Assembly: GCF_900491935.1 (NCBI RefSeq)
Contig: NZ_UEXK01000004.1
Coordinates: 160,286 to 224,285, forward strand
DNA: 64,000 nt
From: Klenkia terrae
GTDB taxonomy: Bacteria > Actinomycetota > Actinomycetes > Mycobacteriales > Geodermatophilaceae
Direction of reading: 5' to 3'
This document shows, piece by piece, positions 47,734-56,936 of the stretch; within the stretch, counting starts at the first letter, position 1, and every line of letters begins with the position of its first letter. The notes beneath the pieces are model-generated. The model searched no databases and was not told the DNA's origin. It worked only from the letters and a program-made list of their open reading frames with translations. The position numbers and the translations under genes were made by a program.

Positions 47734-49031
47734 TTCTGCCGGACGGCGACGGCCGCCGCGTGGGCGGGCAGGTCCTCAGCGTGCGCCAGGACGTCGACGT
47801 GCCGGGCGACGTCGGCGAGGGCCTGCTCGTCGTACTCGACCAGGTGGATGCCGCGCAGGAAGGTCTGCACGCTCAGCCCGCTGGAGTGCCGGGCGCAGCC
47901 GCCGGTGGGCAGCACGTGGTTGGACCCCGCGGCGTAGTCGCCCAGGGAGACCGGCGCCCAGGGCCCGACGAAGATCGCCCCGGCGTTGCGCACCCGCAGC
48001 GCGATCTCGCGCGGGTTGCGGGTCTGGATCTCCAGGTGCTCGGCGGCGTAGGCGTCGACGACCGCGAGGCCGTCGTCCAGGTCGTCGACCAGCACGATGC
48101 CGGACTGGCTGCCGGCCAGGGCGGTGTCGATCCGGTCGCTGTGCTTGGTGGCGGCCACCTGGCCGGGCACCAGCTCGAGGACGGCGTCGGCCAGCGGCTC
48201 GCTGGTGGTCACCAGGACCGCACCGGCCAGCGGGTCGTGCTCGGCCTGGCTGATCAGGTCCGCGGCGACGTGCACCGGGTCGGCGGTGTCGTCGGCGAGC
48301 ACGGCGACCTCGGTCGGGCCGGCCTCGCTGTCGATGCCGATCAGGCCGCGCAGCAGCCGCTTGGCCGCGGTGACGTAGACGTTGCCCGGCCCGGTGACCA
48401 GGTCGACCGGCTCGCAGGCACCCGCGCCGTAGCCGAAGACGGCGATGGCCTGGGCCCCGCCGACGGCGTAGACCTCGGTGACGCCGAGCAGGGCGCAGGC
48501 GGCCAGCACGCCCTTGTCGGGCAGGCCGCCGTTGTCGCGCTGCGGCGGCGTGGCCACCGCGATCGACTCGACCCCGGCGATCTGGGCCGGCACCACGTTC
48601 ATCACCACGCTGGACAGCAGCGGGGCCAGGCCGCCGGGCACGTACAGGCCCACGCGGCGGACCGGGACCCAGCGCTCGGTGACGGTGCCGCCGGGGACGA
48701 CCTCGGTGGTGACGTCGGTGCGCCGCTGGTCGGCGTGCACCTTCCGGACCCGGGAGACCGCCTCCTCCAGCGCCTCGCGCAGCAGCGGGTCGCAGGTGGC
48801 GAGCGCGTCGTCCAGGGCGGCCTGCGGGACGGCGAAGTCCTCGGCGTCCACGCCGTCGAGCCGGGCGGTGATCTCGCGGACCGCCTGCGCCCCGCGCAGC
48901 CGGACGTCCTCCAGCAGCGGGCGGACCACCGCCTGCACGCTCTCGACGTCGGTGCCGGCCCGGGGCAGCAGCCCGGACAGCTCGCGGACCCCGGGCAGCT
49001 GGGATCCGCGCAGGTCGATGCGGGTGAGCAC
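47730..49031 (-). CDS. hisD: Histidinol dehydrogenase
   Basis: HisD oxidises histidinol to histidine in two NAD-dependent steps. The 433-aa protein shows [44 protein letters not shown] with the active-site region, and [10 protein letters not shown] carrying the catalytic Glu-His. [18 protein letters not shown] is the conserved C-terminal motif. The GTG has GGAGG 5 nt upstream. It is the first gene of hisD-hisC-hisB-57 aa. Confidence 0.97.
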   Translation of the reverse strand: MLTRIDLRGSQLPGVRELSGLLPRAGTDVESVQAVVRPLLEDVRLRGAQAVREITARLDGVDAEDFAVPQAALDDALATCDPLLREALEEAVSRVRKVHADQRRTDVTTEVVPGGTVTERWVPVRRVGLYVPGGLAPLLSSVVMNVVPAQIAGVESIAVATPPQRDNGGLPDKGVLAACALLGVTEVYAVGGAQAIAVFGYGAGACEPVDLVTGPGNVYVTAAKRLLRGLIGIDSEAGPTEVAVLADDTADPVHVAADLISQAEHDPLAGAVLVTTSEPLADAVLELVPGQVAATKHSDRIDTALAGSQSGIVLVDDLDDGLAVVDAYAAEHLEIQTRNPREIALRVRNAGAIFVGPWAPVSLGDYAAGSNHVLPTGGCARHSSGLSVQTFLRGIHLVEYDEQALADVARHVDVLAHAEDLPAHAAAVAVRQK

Positions 49032-49064
49032 GGGTACCTCCGGGTGACGACGACGGACCTGCCC

Positions 49065-49070
49065 AGGGTA
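49065..49070 (-). promoter_or_regulatory. Candidate hisDCB -10 box
   Basis: TACCCT on the minus strand would give a leader of about 27 nt that includes the GGAGG of hisD. Confidence 0.4.
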
Positions 49071-49106
49071 GTTGCGCGACGACGGGCCCCCGGGTGCCCA
49101 CCCCCG

Positions 49107-49112
49107 TAGGGT
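49107..49112 (+). promoter_or_regulatory. -10 box of the LON-domain gene (leaderless)
   Basis: TAGGGT is followed by 7 nt and the GTG at 49120, fixing that start. Confidence 0.55.
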
Positions 49113-49119
49113 TCGGCGC

Positions 49120-49995
49120 GTGGGCGAGCTGATCCCGTTGTTCCCGTTGGGGAGCCCCTTGTTCCCCGGCGTCGTGCTGCCCCTGCAGATCTTCGAGCCG
49201 CGCTACCGGAGGCTGGTGGCCGACCTCGTCGCCCGGCCCGAGGGCAGCGGGCCGCGGTCCTTCGGCGTGGTCGCCATCCGGCAGGGCTGGGAGGTCGAGC
49301 GGGTGGCACCGACCGAGGCGCTGTTCGACGTCGGCTGCACCGCGGTCGTCCGGGCGGTCACCCCGCAGGCCGACGGCGGGTACCGGCTGGTCACCGTGGG
49401 CGCCGACCGGTTCCGGCTGCTGGACGTGGTGGTCGCCGACGACCCGCCGTACCTGCAGGCCGAGGTGGAGTGGCTGGGCGAGGAGGAGGCGGCCGAGGAG
49501 GCCGCCGGCGACGCCGACGGCCTGACCTCGACCGACGGGTCTCCGACCCGCGCCGAGGCCGACCTGGCCGCGTCGGTCGCCCAGGGGTCGCTGGACCTGC
49601 TGGTCGGCAACGTCTCCGAGCTGTTCTCCCGGTACGTGACCGAGGTGGCCGTGCTGCGCAGCGGCGGCCGTCCGATCGAGCTCGACGACGAGGAGGAGGC
49701 CGAGCTGCTGGCCGACCTGGGCCTGGACGGCGTCGAGGACGGCGAGACGGCCGGGTCGGCGGCGGCCGCGCTGCTGGACCAGGTCGGGGACGACGCCCGC
49801 GCGCTGTCCTACCTGGTGGCCTCCGCCGCGCTGCTCACCACCGAGGACCGGCAGGCCCTGCTCGCCGAGTCCGCCACCCGCCGGCGGCTGGCGGCGGAGT
49901 CCCGGCTGCTGCGCCGGGAGCTCACGCTGCTGCGCGAGCTCGGGGCTGTGCCGGTGCCGCTGCAGTCCTTCGCCACCCCGATGACCCCCAACTGA
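49120..49995 (+). CDS. LON substrate-binding-domain protein
   Basis: The 291-aa protein is a standalone Lon N-terminal (LON-SB) domain without ATPase or protease parts. [20 protein letters not shown] and [11 protein letters not shown] are the hallmark start, and [11 protein letters not shown] is the following strand. An acidic insert of about 45 residues ([14 protein letters not shown]) precedes a helical C-terminal half. Such proteins may bind damaged proteins or act as adaptors; the role is unknown. The stop lies inside a terminator stem. Confidence 0.9.
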   Translation: MGELIPLFPLGSPLFPGVVLPLQIFEPRYRRLVADLVARPEGSGPRSFGVVAIRQGWEVERVAPTEALFDVGCTAVVRAVTPQADGGYRLVTVGADRFRLLDVVVADDPPYLQAEVEWLGEEEAAEEAAGDADGLTSTDGSPTRAEADLAASVAQGSLDLLVGNVSELFSRYVTEVAVLRSGGRPIELDDEEEAELLADLGLDGVEDGETAGSAAAALLDQVGDDARALSYLVASAALLTTEDRQALLAESATRRRLAAESRLLRRELTLLRELGAVPVPLQSFATPMTPN

Positions 49996-50032
49996 GCCAG
50001 AGCCCGGCCGCGGCCGGGCCCGGCCTCAGTTG
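49989..50032. terminator. Bidirectional terminator containing both stop codons
   Basis: CAACTGAG at 49989-49996 pairs with CTCAGTTG at 50025-50032, enclosing the 18-nt perfect palindrome at 50002-50019. Both convergent genes end in Asn-TGA within the arms, so the terminator is built from the ends of the two coding regions. Confidence 0.65.
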
Positions 50033-51600
50033 ATGCAGCTGGTGTCGGCGGCGGTGCGCTCGGGGTTGACGTAGGACCCGGGCACGACCGGCTCGGTGGT
50101 CGGGGCGGGGGCCGCCACGGCCTCCCCGACGGCCTCGAAGTCGGTGCCCAGGGTCAGCGTGACGGTGCCCTCGACGAGGCTGTCGTCCACGGTCAGCGCG
50201 GCGCCGGGCACCTGGGCGGCCAGCACGGCCGCGGCCGCGTCGTCGCCGGTGGCGTGGGCGATGGTCGTCGTCCGGGTGGCCTCGGCGTTGCCGCCGCTGC
50301 TGGCCGCGAACCCGGACTCGGCGAGTGCCGCGGCCGCACCGGCGGCGGCACCGGCGACCCCGGAGCCGTTCAGCACCGACACCGTGACGTCGGCCGGGGC
50401 GACGGTGGCCGGGGCCTCGGTCACCGGAGCGCCCGGGTCGGCGACCGGCTCGGGGTCGGCGGTCAGGTTGGCGAAGAAGTCGGTGAGCACCGGGGCGTCG
50501 GGCAGCCGCAGCACGGAGGTGCCGTCGACCTCGCCGTCGGTCAGGCCGGGGATGGTCTGGAAGGTGATGCTGCCCGGCTGCACGTTCTGCATCTGGGCGG
50601 CGAGGGTGAAGATGTCCAGCCCCTGGTCGAGGGTGACGCTGGTGCCCACCTGCTCGACGATCTGCCGCTGCTTGGTCGGGTCCAGCAGCGTGTTGGACGA
50701 CAGCACGTTGCGCAGCATCCCGGCGATGAACACCTGCTGGCGGGCCACCCGGTCGAAGTCCGAGGACCGCTCCCCCACCCCGTGCCGCTGCCGGACGAAG
50801 AGCAGGGCCTGCGCGCCGCTGAGGGTCTGCGGGCCGGCGTCGAAGTGCGCGCCGGTGACCGAGTCGTCGCTCGCGGCGCACAGGTCGACGTCGACCCCGC
50901 CGACGATCTGGGTGAGGTTGATGAACCCCAGCAGGTTGATCTCGGCGTAGTGGTCGATCTGCAGGCCGGACAGCGAGCTGATGGTCTGGATCAGCAGCCG
51001 CGCCCCGGCGGACCGCTTCTCCTCCTCGGTCGACCGCTCGTCGACGCTGTCGTAGCCCAGGCTGTAGGCCGAGTTGAGCTTGCCCCGACCCTGCCCGGGG
51101 ATGGCCACGTACATGTCGCGCGGGAAGGACACGAAGGACGCCGCGGACCCGTCGGCCGGGATGTGCACCAGCATCATCGTGTCGGTGTTGTTCAGTCCGT
51201 CGGGGTTGCCGGTGGCGTACTCGTCGACCTGGTCGGCGGTCAGCCCCGCACGGGAGTCCACGCCCACGAGGAGCATGTTCATCTCCTGGCCGGCGTGGGT
51301 GTTCCCGTTGACGTCGGAGTTGCCGGTCGTCGGGATCGCGTCGGTGCGGTTCACGCTGGCCTCGGCCACGCGGATCAGGTACCAGCCCCACCCGCTGCCG
51401 GCGACCAGGACGACGCTGAGCACCCCGGCCATCAATCGTGCGGCGACGGCGAGCCGGCGTGTGCCGGTCCGCCCGGTCGACCCGGCCCCGGGCGACCGGC
51501 CCAGCCGGGGGTCCAACCGGGCCGGCAGCGCCGACCGCTCCTCGGGGCTCATCGGGGGACCCGGACGGGCTCGGCCGGCGAGGACGGGGGGACGGACCAT
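50026..51600 (-). CDS. LytR-CpsA-Psr family protein
   Basis: LCP proteins attach glycopolymers, such as arabinogalactan or teichoic acids, to peptidoglycan. The 524-aa protein has a cytoplasmic start, one membrane helix (ARLMAGVLSVVLVAGSGWGW) and the LCP domain. Visible LCP motifs are MNMLLVGVDSRAG, NNTDTMMLVHI, VSFPRDMYVAIPG and VRQRHGVGERSSDFDRVARQQ, with the Arg/Asp residues that bind polyprenyl pyrophosphate. A LytR_C domain follows (VSVLNGSGVAG). The start is uncertain: ATGs at 51600 and 51552 both lack a clear RBS. It is downstream of dnaE and a membrane-protein gene. Confidence 0.9.
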   Translation of the reverse strand: MVRPPVLAGRARPGPPMSPEERSALPARLDPRLGRSPGAGSTGRTGTRRLAVAARLMAGVLSVVLVAGSGWGWYLIRVAEASVNRTDAIPTTGNSDVNGNTHAGQEMNMLLVGVDSRAGLTADQVDEYATGNPDGLNNTDTMMLVHIPADGSAASFVSFPRDMYVAIPGQGRGKLNSAYSLGYDSVDERSTEEEKRSAGARLLIQTISSLSGLQIDHYAEINLLGFINLTQIVGGVDVDLCAASDDSVTGAHFDAGPQTLSGAQALLFVRQRHGVGERSSDFDRVARQQVFIAGMLRNVLSSNTLLDPTKQRQIVEQVGTSVTLDQGLDIFTLAAQMQNVQPGSITFQTIPGLTDGEVDGTSVLRLPDAPVLTDFFANLTADPEPVADPGAPVTEAPATVAPADVTVSVLNGSGVAGAAAGAAAALAESGFAASSGGNAEATRTTTIAHATGDDAAAAVLAAQVPGAALTVDDSLVEGTVTLTLGTDFEAVGEAVAAPAPTTEPVVPGSYVNPERTAADTSCIN

Positions 51601-51676
51601 GACTGCACGGAACCGAGGGTGACAGCATGGGAGCTGTGGGTGACGGAACGACGCGGGTCGGCGCCGTACCGTTCCG

Positions 51677-52354
51677 TCACTCGGGGACCGCAGGTCCCAG
51701 GCGTCCCTCCGCGGTCGGTCCGGCGGGGTGCGCCGGGTGCGGGTCCTCGCGGCCCAGGTCATCACGGCCCAGGTCATCACGGCCCAGGTCATCGCGGCCG
51801 GTGAGCACGGTGGCGACCAGGTAGACCAGCACCGCGGCGAACGGTCCGATGGCCAGCGAGGCCAGCATGTTCAGGTCCAGCGCGGTGGTCACCTCCCGCC
51901 CCACGGTGGTCAGGTCCTCCCGGGACGGGCCGCGCCCGAGCAGCGCGCCGAGCTGCCAGGCGGTGAGCGAGGCGGCCAGCATGCCGGCGGCCAGCGACAC
52001 CAGGGTGACCACCCCGCGCCGGCGGACCAGCGTCCAGCCGACCAGCCCGGCCAGCAGCCCGAGACCGCCCAGCAGGAGCACGTAGACGCCGTCGTCGCCC
52101 ATGAACAGCTCCGGGTCCACCAGGCCGCCGCCGGTCACCGCGACGTCCCCCGCGGCGGAGGTGACGGTGAACTGCGCCCGGGGGGCCAGCCACAGCCAGA
52201 GCAGGCCGGCGCCCAGCCCGAGCACGGCGAGCAGCAGCACGGTCAGCACGCCGCCGCGGACGTCCTCCCGGCTGCCGCGCAGCCCGGGGACGCCCGTTGC
52301 GACAGCGGGCGGACGGGGACCCTCCGGCCCGGTCAGGAGGTCAGCGCTGGTCAC
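51677..52354 (-). CDS. Four-helix membrane protein (DUF2567-like)
   Basis: The 225-aa protein has four membrane segments: about residues 36-57, 92-110, 115-136 and 162-187. A short external loop after the first (RAQFTVTSAAGDVAVTGGG) carries small residues. The layout resembles the actinobacterial DUF2567 family, but I am not certain. The C-terminus has three in-frame GRDDL repeats. It lies 24 nt after dnaE. Confidence 0.7.
   Translation of the reverse strand: MTSADLLTGPEGPRPPAVATGVPGLRGSREDVRGGVLTVLLLAVLGLGAGLLWLWLAPRAQFTVTSAAGDVAVTGGGLVDPELFMGDDGVYVLLLGGLGLLAGLVGWTLVRRRGVVTLVSLAAGMLAASLTAWQLGALLGRGPSREDLTTVGREVTTALDLNMLASLAIGPFAAVLVYLVATVLTGRDDLGRDDLGRDDLGREDPHPAHPAGPTAEGRLGPAVPE
51751..51795. 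repeat. 15-bp tandem repeat, three copies
   Basis: GGCCCAGGTCATCAC occurs at 51751-51765 and 51766-51780, and with one change at 51781-51795. On the minus strand it encodes GRDDL three times at the end of the membrane protein. Copy-number change would keep the frame. Confidence 0.85.
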
Positions 52355-52378
52355 GGCCGCGATGCAACCACACGGACC

Positions 52379-55300
52379 TCAGAGGATCGCGACGCTCGTC
52401 GGACCCAGCAGCGCCTTGATGTCGCCCATCAAGGCGGTGCTCGGCCGGACGGACAGTCGCTGGTCCAACCGCAGGACCGTCTCCCGCTGCCCGTTGATCA
52501 GCTTGAGCTGCACCTCGGTGGTGCCGGGGTGGCTGCCCAGCACCTCGCGCAGCCGCTCCACCACCGGCGGGGTGCACCGGGCGGCCGGCATCGAGACCAG
52601 CACCGGACCGCGCGGGCCCTCGGTGAGCTCGGGGATGGTCACCTCGGACCCGAAGATCGAGGGTGTGTCGTCGCGTCGGGAGATGCGGCCCTTGACCACC
52701 ACGATCTGGTCCCGGGCGACCTTGTCCTGCACCTCGAGCCAGGTCTTGGGGAAGAACAGCACCTCGATGCCGGCCTCGAGGTCCTCGACGGTGGCGATCG
52801 CCCAGGGTGCGCCCTGCTTGTTGGTGCGCGGGGAGACCGCGGTGAGGATCCCGGCGACGGTGACGTTGGCGCCGTCCTCGACCCCGCCGGCCAGGATCTC
52901 GGCCAGCGAGGTGTCGGCGTGGCTGGTCAGCACGTGCTCCACGCCGTGCAGCGGGTGGTCGGAGACGTAGAGGCCGAGCATGTCGCGCTCGAAGACCAGC
53001 CGCTCGGCCTTGGACCAGTCGGCGGTGGGGATCGGGATGTTCAGCGCGGCCGCCAGCGGGTCGTCGGCGCCCAGGTCGTCGCCGCCGCCGAACAGGTCGA
53101 ACTGGCCCTCGGCCTCGCGCCGCTTGAGCCCCATCGCGGAGTCGACGGCCTGCACGTGGATGGCCGCGATGCCCTGGCGGGAGTGCCCCAGGGAGTCGAA
53201 CGCCCCCGCCTTGGCCAGGGACTCGATGACCTTCTTGTTGCAGGCCACCGTGTCGATCTTGCGCATGAAGTCGGCGAAGTCGCGGAAGGCGCCCTTCTCC
53301 TCGCGGGCCTTGACGATCGAGGCCACCACGTTGTGCCCCACGTTGCGCACCGAGGCCAGGCCGAAGCGGATGTCGGCGCCGACGGCGGTGAAGTCCCAGG
53401 AGGACTCGTTGACGTCCGGGGGCAGCACCTTGATGCCCATCCGGCGGCACTCGGCGAGGTAGATCGGCCGGCGGTCCTTGTCGTCGCCGACGCTGGTCAG
53501 CAGCCCGGCCATGTACTCGGCCGGGTAGTTGGCCTTGAGGTAGGCCGTCCAGTAGGACACCAGGCCGTAGGCCGCCGAGTGCGCCTTGTTGAAGGCGTAG
53601 TCGGCGAAGGGCACCAGGATGTCCCACAGCGTCTTCACCGCGGCCGCGGAGTAGCCGTTGGCCTTCATGCCGGCCTCGAAGCCCACGTACTCGGCGTCCA
53701 GCACCGACTTCTTCTTCTTGCCCATCGCGCGGCGCAGCAGGTCTGCGGCACCCAGGGAGTACCCGGCCACCTTCTGCGCGATCGCCATGACCTGCTCCTG
53801 GTAGACGATCAGGCCGTAGGTCTGGCCGAGGATCTCCTCCAGGGACTCGGCGAGCTCCGGGTGGATCGGCACGATCTCCTGCTGGCCGTTCTTGCGCAGC
53901 GCGTAGTTCGTGTGCGAGTTGGCGCCCATCGGACCGGGCCGGTAGAGCGCGCCGACGGCGGAGATGTCCTCGAAGTTGTCCGGGCGCATCAGCCGCAGCA
54001 GCGACCGCATCGGGCCGCCGTCGAACTGGAAGACCCCGAGCGTCTCGCCCTTGGCCAGCAGCTCGTAGGTCTTGGGGTCGGTGAGCTCCTTGCTGAGCTC
54101 GTCCAGGTCGATGGCCGGCTTGCCGTTGATCACGATGTTGCGCAGCGCGTCGTCGATGACCGTGAGGTTGCGCAGGCCCAGGAAGTCCATCTTGAGCAGC
54201 CCGAGCGTCTCGCAGGTCGGGTAGTCGAACTGCGTGATGATCGCGCCGTCGGCCTCGCGCCGCATGATCGGCACGCTGTCGATCAGCGGGTACCGGCCGA
54301 TGATGACCCCGGCGGCGTGCACGCCCCACTGCCGCTTCAGGCCCTCGAGCTTGCGGGCCTGGTCGACCACCTCGGCCGCGCCGGGGTCGGACTCGTAGCG
54401 GGCCCGGAACTCGGCGGCCTCCTTGTAGCGCGGGTGGCTCGGGTCGAAGACCCCCGTCAGCGGGATGCCCTTGCCCATCACGTCCGGCGGCATGAGCTTG
54501 GTGAGCTCGTCGCCGACGGAGAAGGGCCGGTCCAGCACCCGGGCGGCGTCCTTGATCGCGGCCTTGGCCTTGATCGTGCCGTAGGTGACGATCTGGCTGA
54601 CCCGCTCCTCGCCGTACTTGTCGGAGACGTAGCGGATCACCTCGCCGCGCCGGCGCTCGTCGAAGTCGATGTCGACGTCGGGCATGGAGACGCGCTCGGG
54701 GTTCAGGAACCGCTCGAAGATCAGGCCGTGGGCCAGCGGGTCCAGGTCGGTGATGCCCATGGCGTAGGCGGCCAGCGAACCGGCGGCCGACCCACGACCG
54801 GGCCCGACGCGGATGCCGTTGTCCTTGGCCCAGTTGATGAAGTCCGCGACCACGAGGAAGTACCCCGGGAAGCCCATCTGGACGATGATCCCGACCTCGT
54901 AGTCGGCCTGCTTGCGCACGTGGTCGGGGATGGTGCCGCCGGGCCAGCGCTTGTGCAGCCCGCGCTCGACCTCCTTGATGAACCAGGAGGTCTCGTCCTC
55001 GCCCTCGGGCAGCGGGAACCGCGGCATGAGGTCGGCACCCTCGGTGAAGGTGACCTGGCACTGCTCGGCGACCAGCAGGGTGTTGTCGCAGGCCTCGGGC
55101 ATCTCGCTGAACAGCGAGCGCATCTCGGCGGCGGACTTCAGGTAGTAGCCGTCGCCGTTGAACCGGAAGCGGTTGGGCTCGTTGAGCCGCGAGCCGGTCT
55201 GGATGCAGAGCAGGGCGTCGTGGGCGTCGGCGTCCTCGCGGTGGGTGTAGTGCAGGTCGTTGGTGCCCAGCAGCGGGATGCCGAGGTCCTTGGCGATCTC

Positions 55301-55936
55301 CAGCAGCGCCGGCTTGGTCTGCTTCTCGATCGACAGGCCGTGGTCCATGACCTCGGCGTAGAAGTTCTCCCGGCCGAAGATGTCCTGGAAGTCCGCGGCG
55401 GCCTGCCGGGCCCGGTCGACCTTGCCCGCCCGCAGCCACATGTTGACCTCGCCCGACGGGCAGCCCGTGGTGGCGATGAGGCCCTTGCCGTAGCGCTCCA
55501 GCAGGTCCCGGTCGAAGCGCGGCTTGCGGTACTGGCCCTCGAGGCTGGCCAGCGACGACAGCCGGAACAGGTTGTGCATGCCCTCGGTGGTGCGGGCCAG
55601 CAGCGTCATGTGCGTGTAGGCGGCCTTGCCCTTGGACGACGCGCCCTCGCCGTCCTCGTCGGCGATGGCGCCGAACTCGAACGGGGAGCGGTCGAAGCGC
55701 GACCCGGGCGTGTAGTAGCCCTCCATGCCGATGATCGGCTTCACGCCGGCGGCCGTGGACTGCTTGTAGAAGTCGTAGGCGCCGAAGACGTTGCCGTGGT
55801 CGGTCATGGCCAGCGCCGGCATGCCCTGGGCCGCGGCGGCCTTGGTCAGCTCGGGCAGCTTCGCCGCGCCGTCGAGCATCGAGTACTCGGTGTGCACGTG
55901 CAGGTGCACGAAGTTCTCGCTCGAACCACTGGGCAC
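52379..55936 (-). CDS. dnaE: DNA polymerase III alpha subunit
   Basis: Replicative polymerase, 1185 aa. The N-terminal PHP domain (VHLHVHTEYSMLDGAAKL, MTDHGNVFGAYDF) may carry proofreading, as in other actinobacterial DnaE1. The polymerase core has the catalytic acids in VSMPDVDIDFDERRRGEVI, then YGTIKAKAAIKD and RRAMGKKKKS. AYGLVSYWTAYLKANYPAEY and an OB-fold (VTVAGILTAVSPRTNKQG) follow. The GTG at 55936 is chosen because GAGGAG lies 7 nt upstream; a GTG at 55951 is also in frame. Confidence 0.96.
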   Translation of the reverse strand: MPSGSSENFVHLHVHTEYSMLDGAAKLPELTKAAAAQGMPALAMTDHGNVFGAYDFYKQSTAAGVKPIIGMEGYYTPGSRFDRSPFEFGAIADEDGEGASSKGKAAYTHMTLLARTTEGMHNLFRLSSLASLEGQYRKPRFDRDLLERYGKGLIATTGCPSGEVNMWLRAGKVDRARQAAADFQDIFGRENFYAEVMDHGLSIEKQTKPALLEIAKDLGIPLLGTNDLHYTHREDADAHDALLCIQTGSRLNEPNRFRFNGDGYYLKSAAEMRSLFSEMPEACDNTLLVAEQCQVTFTEGADLMPRFPLPEGEDETSWFIKEVERGLHKRWPGGTIPDHVRKQADYEVGIIVQMGFPGYFLVVADFINWAKDNGIRVGPGRGSAAGSLAAYAMGITDLDPLAHGLIFERFLNPERVSMPDVDIDFDERRRGEVIRYVSDKYGEERVSQIVTYGTIKAKAAIKDAARVLDRPFSVGDELTKLMPPDVMGKGIPLTGVFDPSHPRYKEAAEFRARYESDPGAAEVVDQARKLEGLKRQWGVHAAGVIIGRYPLIDSVPIMRREADGAIITQFDYPTCETLGLLKMDFLGLRNLTVIDDALRNIVINGKPAIDLDELSKELTDPKTYELLAKGETLGVFQFDGGPMRSLLRLMRPDNFEDISAVGALYRPGPMGANSHTNYALRKNGQQEIVPIHPELAESLEEILGQTYGLIVYQEQVMAIAQKVAGYSLGAADLLRRAMGKKKKSVLDAEYVGFEAGMKANGYSAAAVKTLWDILVPFADYAFNKAHSAAYGLVSYWTAYLKANYPAEYMAGLLTSVGDDKDRRPIYLAECRRMGIKVLPPDVNESSWDFTAVGADIRFGLASVRNVGHNVVASIVKAREEKGAFRDFADFMRKIDTVACNKKVIESLAKAGAFDSLGHSRQGIAAIHVQAVDSAMGLKRREAEGQFDLFGGGDDLGADDPLAAALNIPIPTADWSKAERLVFERDMLGLYVSDHPLHGVEHVLTSHADTSLAEILAGGVEDGANVTVAGILTAVSPRTNKQGAPWAIATVEDLEAGIEVLFFPKTWLEVQDKVARDQIVVVKGRISRRDDTPSIFGSEVTIPELTEGPRGPVLVSMPAARCTPPVVERLREVLGSHPGTTEVQLKLINGQRETVLRLDQRLSVRPSTALMGDIKALLGPTSVAIL

Positions 55937-56031
55937 GGATGCGCTCCTCACAGGTCGGTGGTGCAGGTGCAGGTGGTGCTGACCGGCGGGGAAGGCCGTG
56001 TGCGGACCGGTGCGGTGTCTCGGGGGTGGCG

Positions 56032-56050
56032 CCCGGGGTGTGGCCCCGGG
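56032..56050 (-). terminator. Hairpin between the CPBP gene and dnaE
   Basis: CCCGGGG at 56032-56038 pairs perfectly with CCCCGGG at 56044-56050 around a 5-nt loop. It lies in the 144-nt gap after the CPBP protease gene and may end the lspA transcript before dnaE. Confidence 0.45.
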
Positions 56051-56080
56051 TGCACCCCCGATCCTCGCACTGCTGGCTGT

Positions 56081-56920
56081 CTACTCCGAGGGTCCGACAG
56101 AGTCGCGCTGGTCTCCCTGCGTGTCCCGCCGCGCGCCACGGGCCGGCCGCAGGGGCGGGAGCGCCGAGGAGGGCACCAGCAGGAAGCGCAGGTCGACCGC
56201 GGCGTGCAGCAGCACCGGCAGCAGCAGCGACCCGGTCTGCAGGTAGAGCGCGGCGAACACGCCCCCCAGGACGCCGGTGAGCAGCACCCCGGCCAGGCCC
56301 TGGTAGGCGTGCGCGGCGCCGAAGGCGACCGCCGCGACGACCACCAGCCAGCCCGACGCCAGGCCCGGGACGACGGCGGCGACCACCGCGAGGAAGAAGC
56401 CGCGGTAGAGCCATTCCTCGCAGATCCCGGCAGTGGCGCCCACCACGGCGAACAACCGGCGCTCGCCGGCCGACCGGGGCAGCAGGGCCACCGTGGACTG
56501 CACGGCGGGCTCGCTGTGCCGGCCCTCCCCCGGGCGCGGGCCCGGCGGCGGCTGCGCGGCGAGCGCACCCGAGCGCAGCGCCCGGGTCGACACCACCACG
56601 AAGCCGACCAGCAGCAGGCAGGCTCCCCCGGTGACCCACCCCGGCCAGGCCTTCGGCCAGCGCAGCCCGAGCTGCCCGCCGTCGACGTCCGGGGCGGCCA
56701 GGAAGACCACCAGGACCAGCAGCGACAGGCCCCACTCCAGGATCAGCAGCCGGACGTAGAAGGACCGCCGGGCCCGGGCGTCGGTGCGCATCCGGTCCTC
56801 GAACCGGCGGTGCAGCACGTGCCCGACGACCGGCTCGCCGACGACCAGGTACCCCGCCACCACGACCGCGGCCAGGGCGGCCGGGCCGAAGTCGGCGAGG
56901 GTGTCGGGCAGGCCGGTCAC
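56081..56920 (-). CDS. CPBP-family intramembrane metalloprotease
   Basis: The 279-aa protein has about seven hydrophobic segments. The CPBP (CAAX/Abi) motifs are complete: EEWLYRG (EExxxR), FGAAHAYQG (FxxxH) and HAAVD (HxxxD). It is therefore likely an active membrane protease or a related Abi-type protein; the substrate is unknown. It lies 16 nt after the pseudouridine synthase gene. Confidence 0.88.
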   Translation of the reverse strand: MTGLPDTLADFGPAALAAVVVAGYLVVGEPVVGHVLHRRFEDRMRTDARARRSFYVRLLILEWGLSLLVLVVFLAAPDVDGGQLGLRWPKAWPGWVTGGACLLLVGFVVVSTRALRSGALAAQPPPGPRPGEGRHSEPAVQSTVALLPRSAGERRLFAVVGATAGICEEWLYRGFFLAVVAAVVPGLASGWLVVVAAVAFGAAHAYQGLAGVLLTGVLGGVFAALYLQTGSLLLPVLLHAAVDLRFLLVPSSALPPLRPARGARRDTQGDQRDSVGPSE

Positions 56921-56936
56921 GTGCGGTGGGGAGCCC

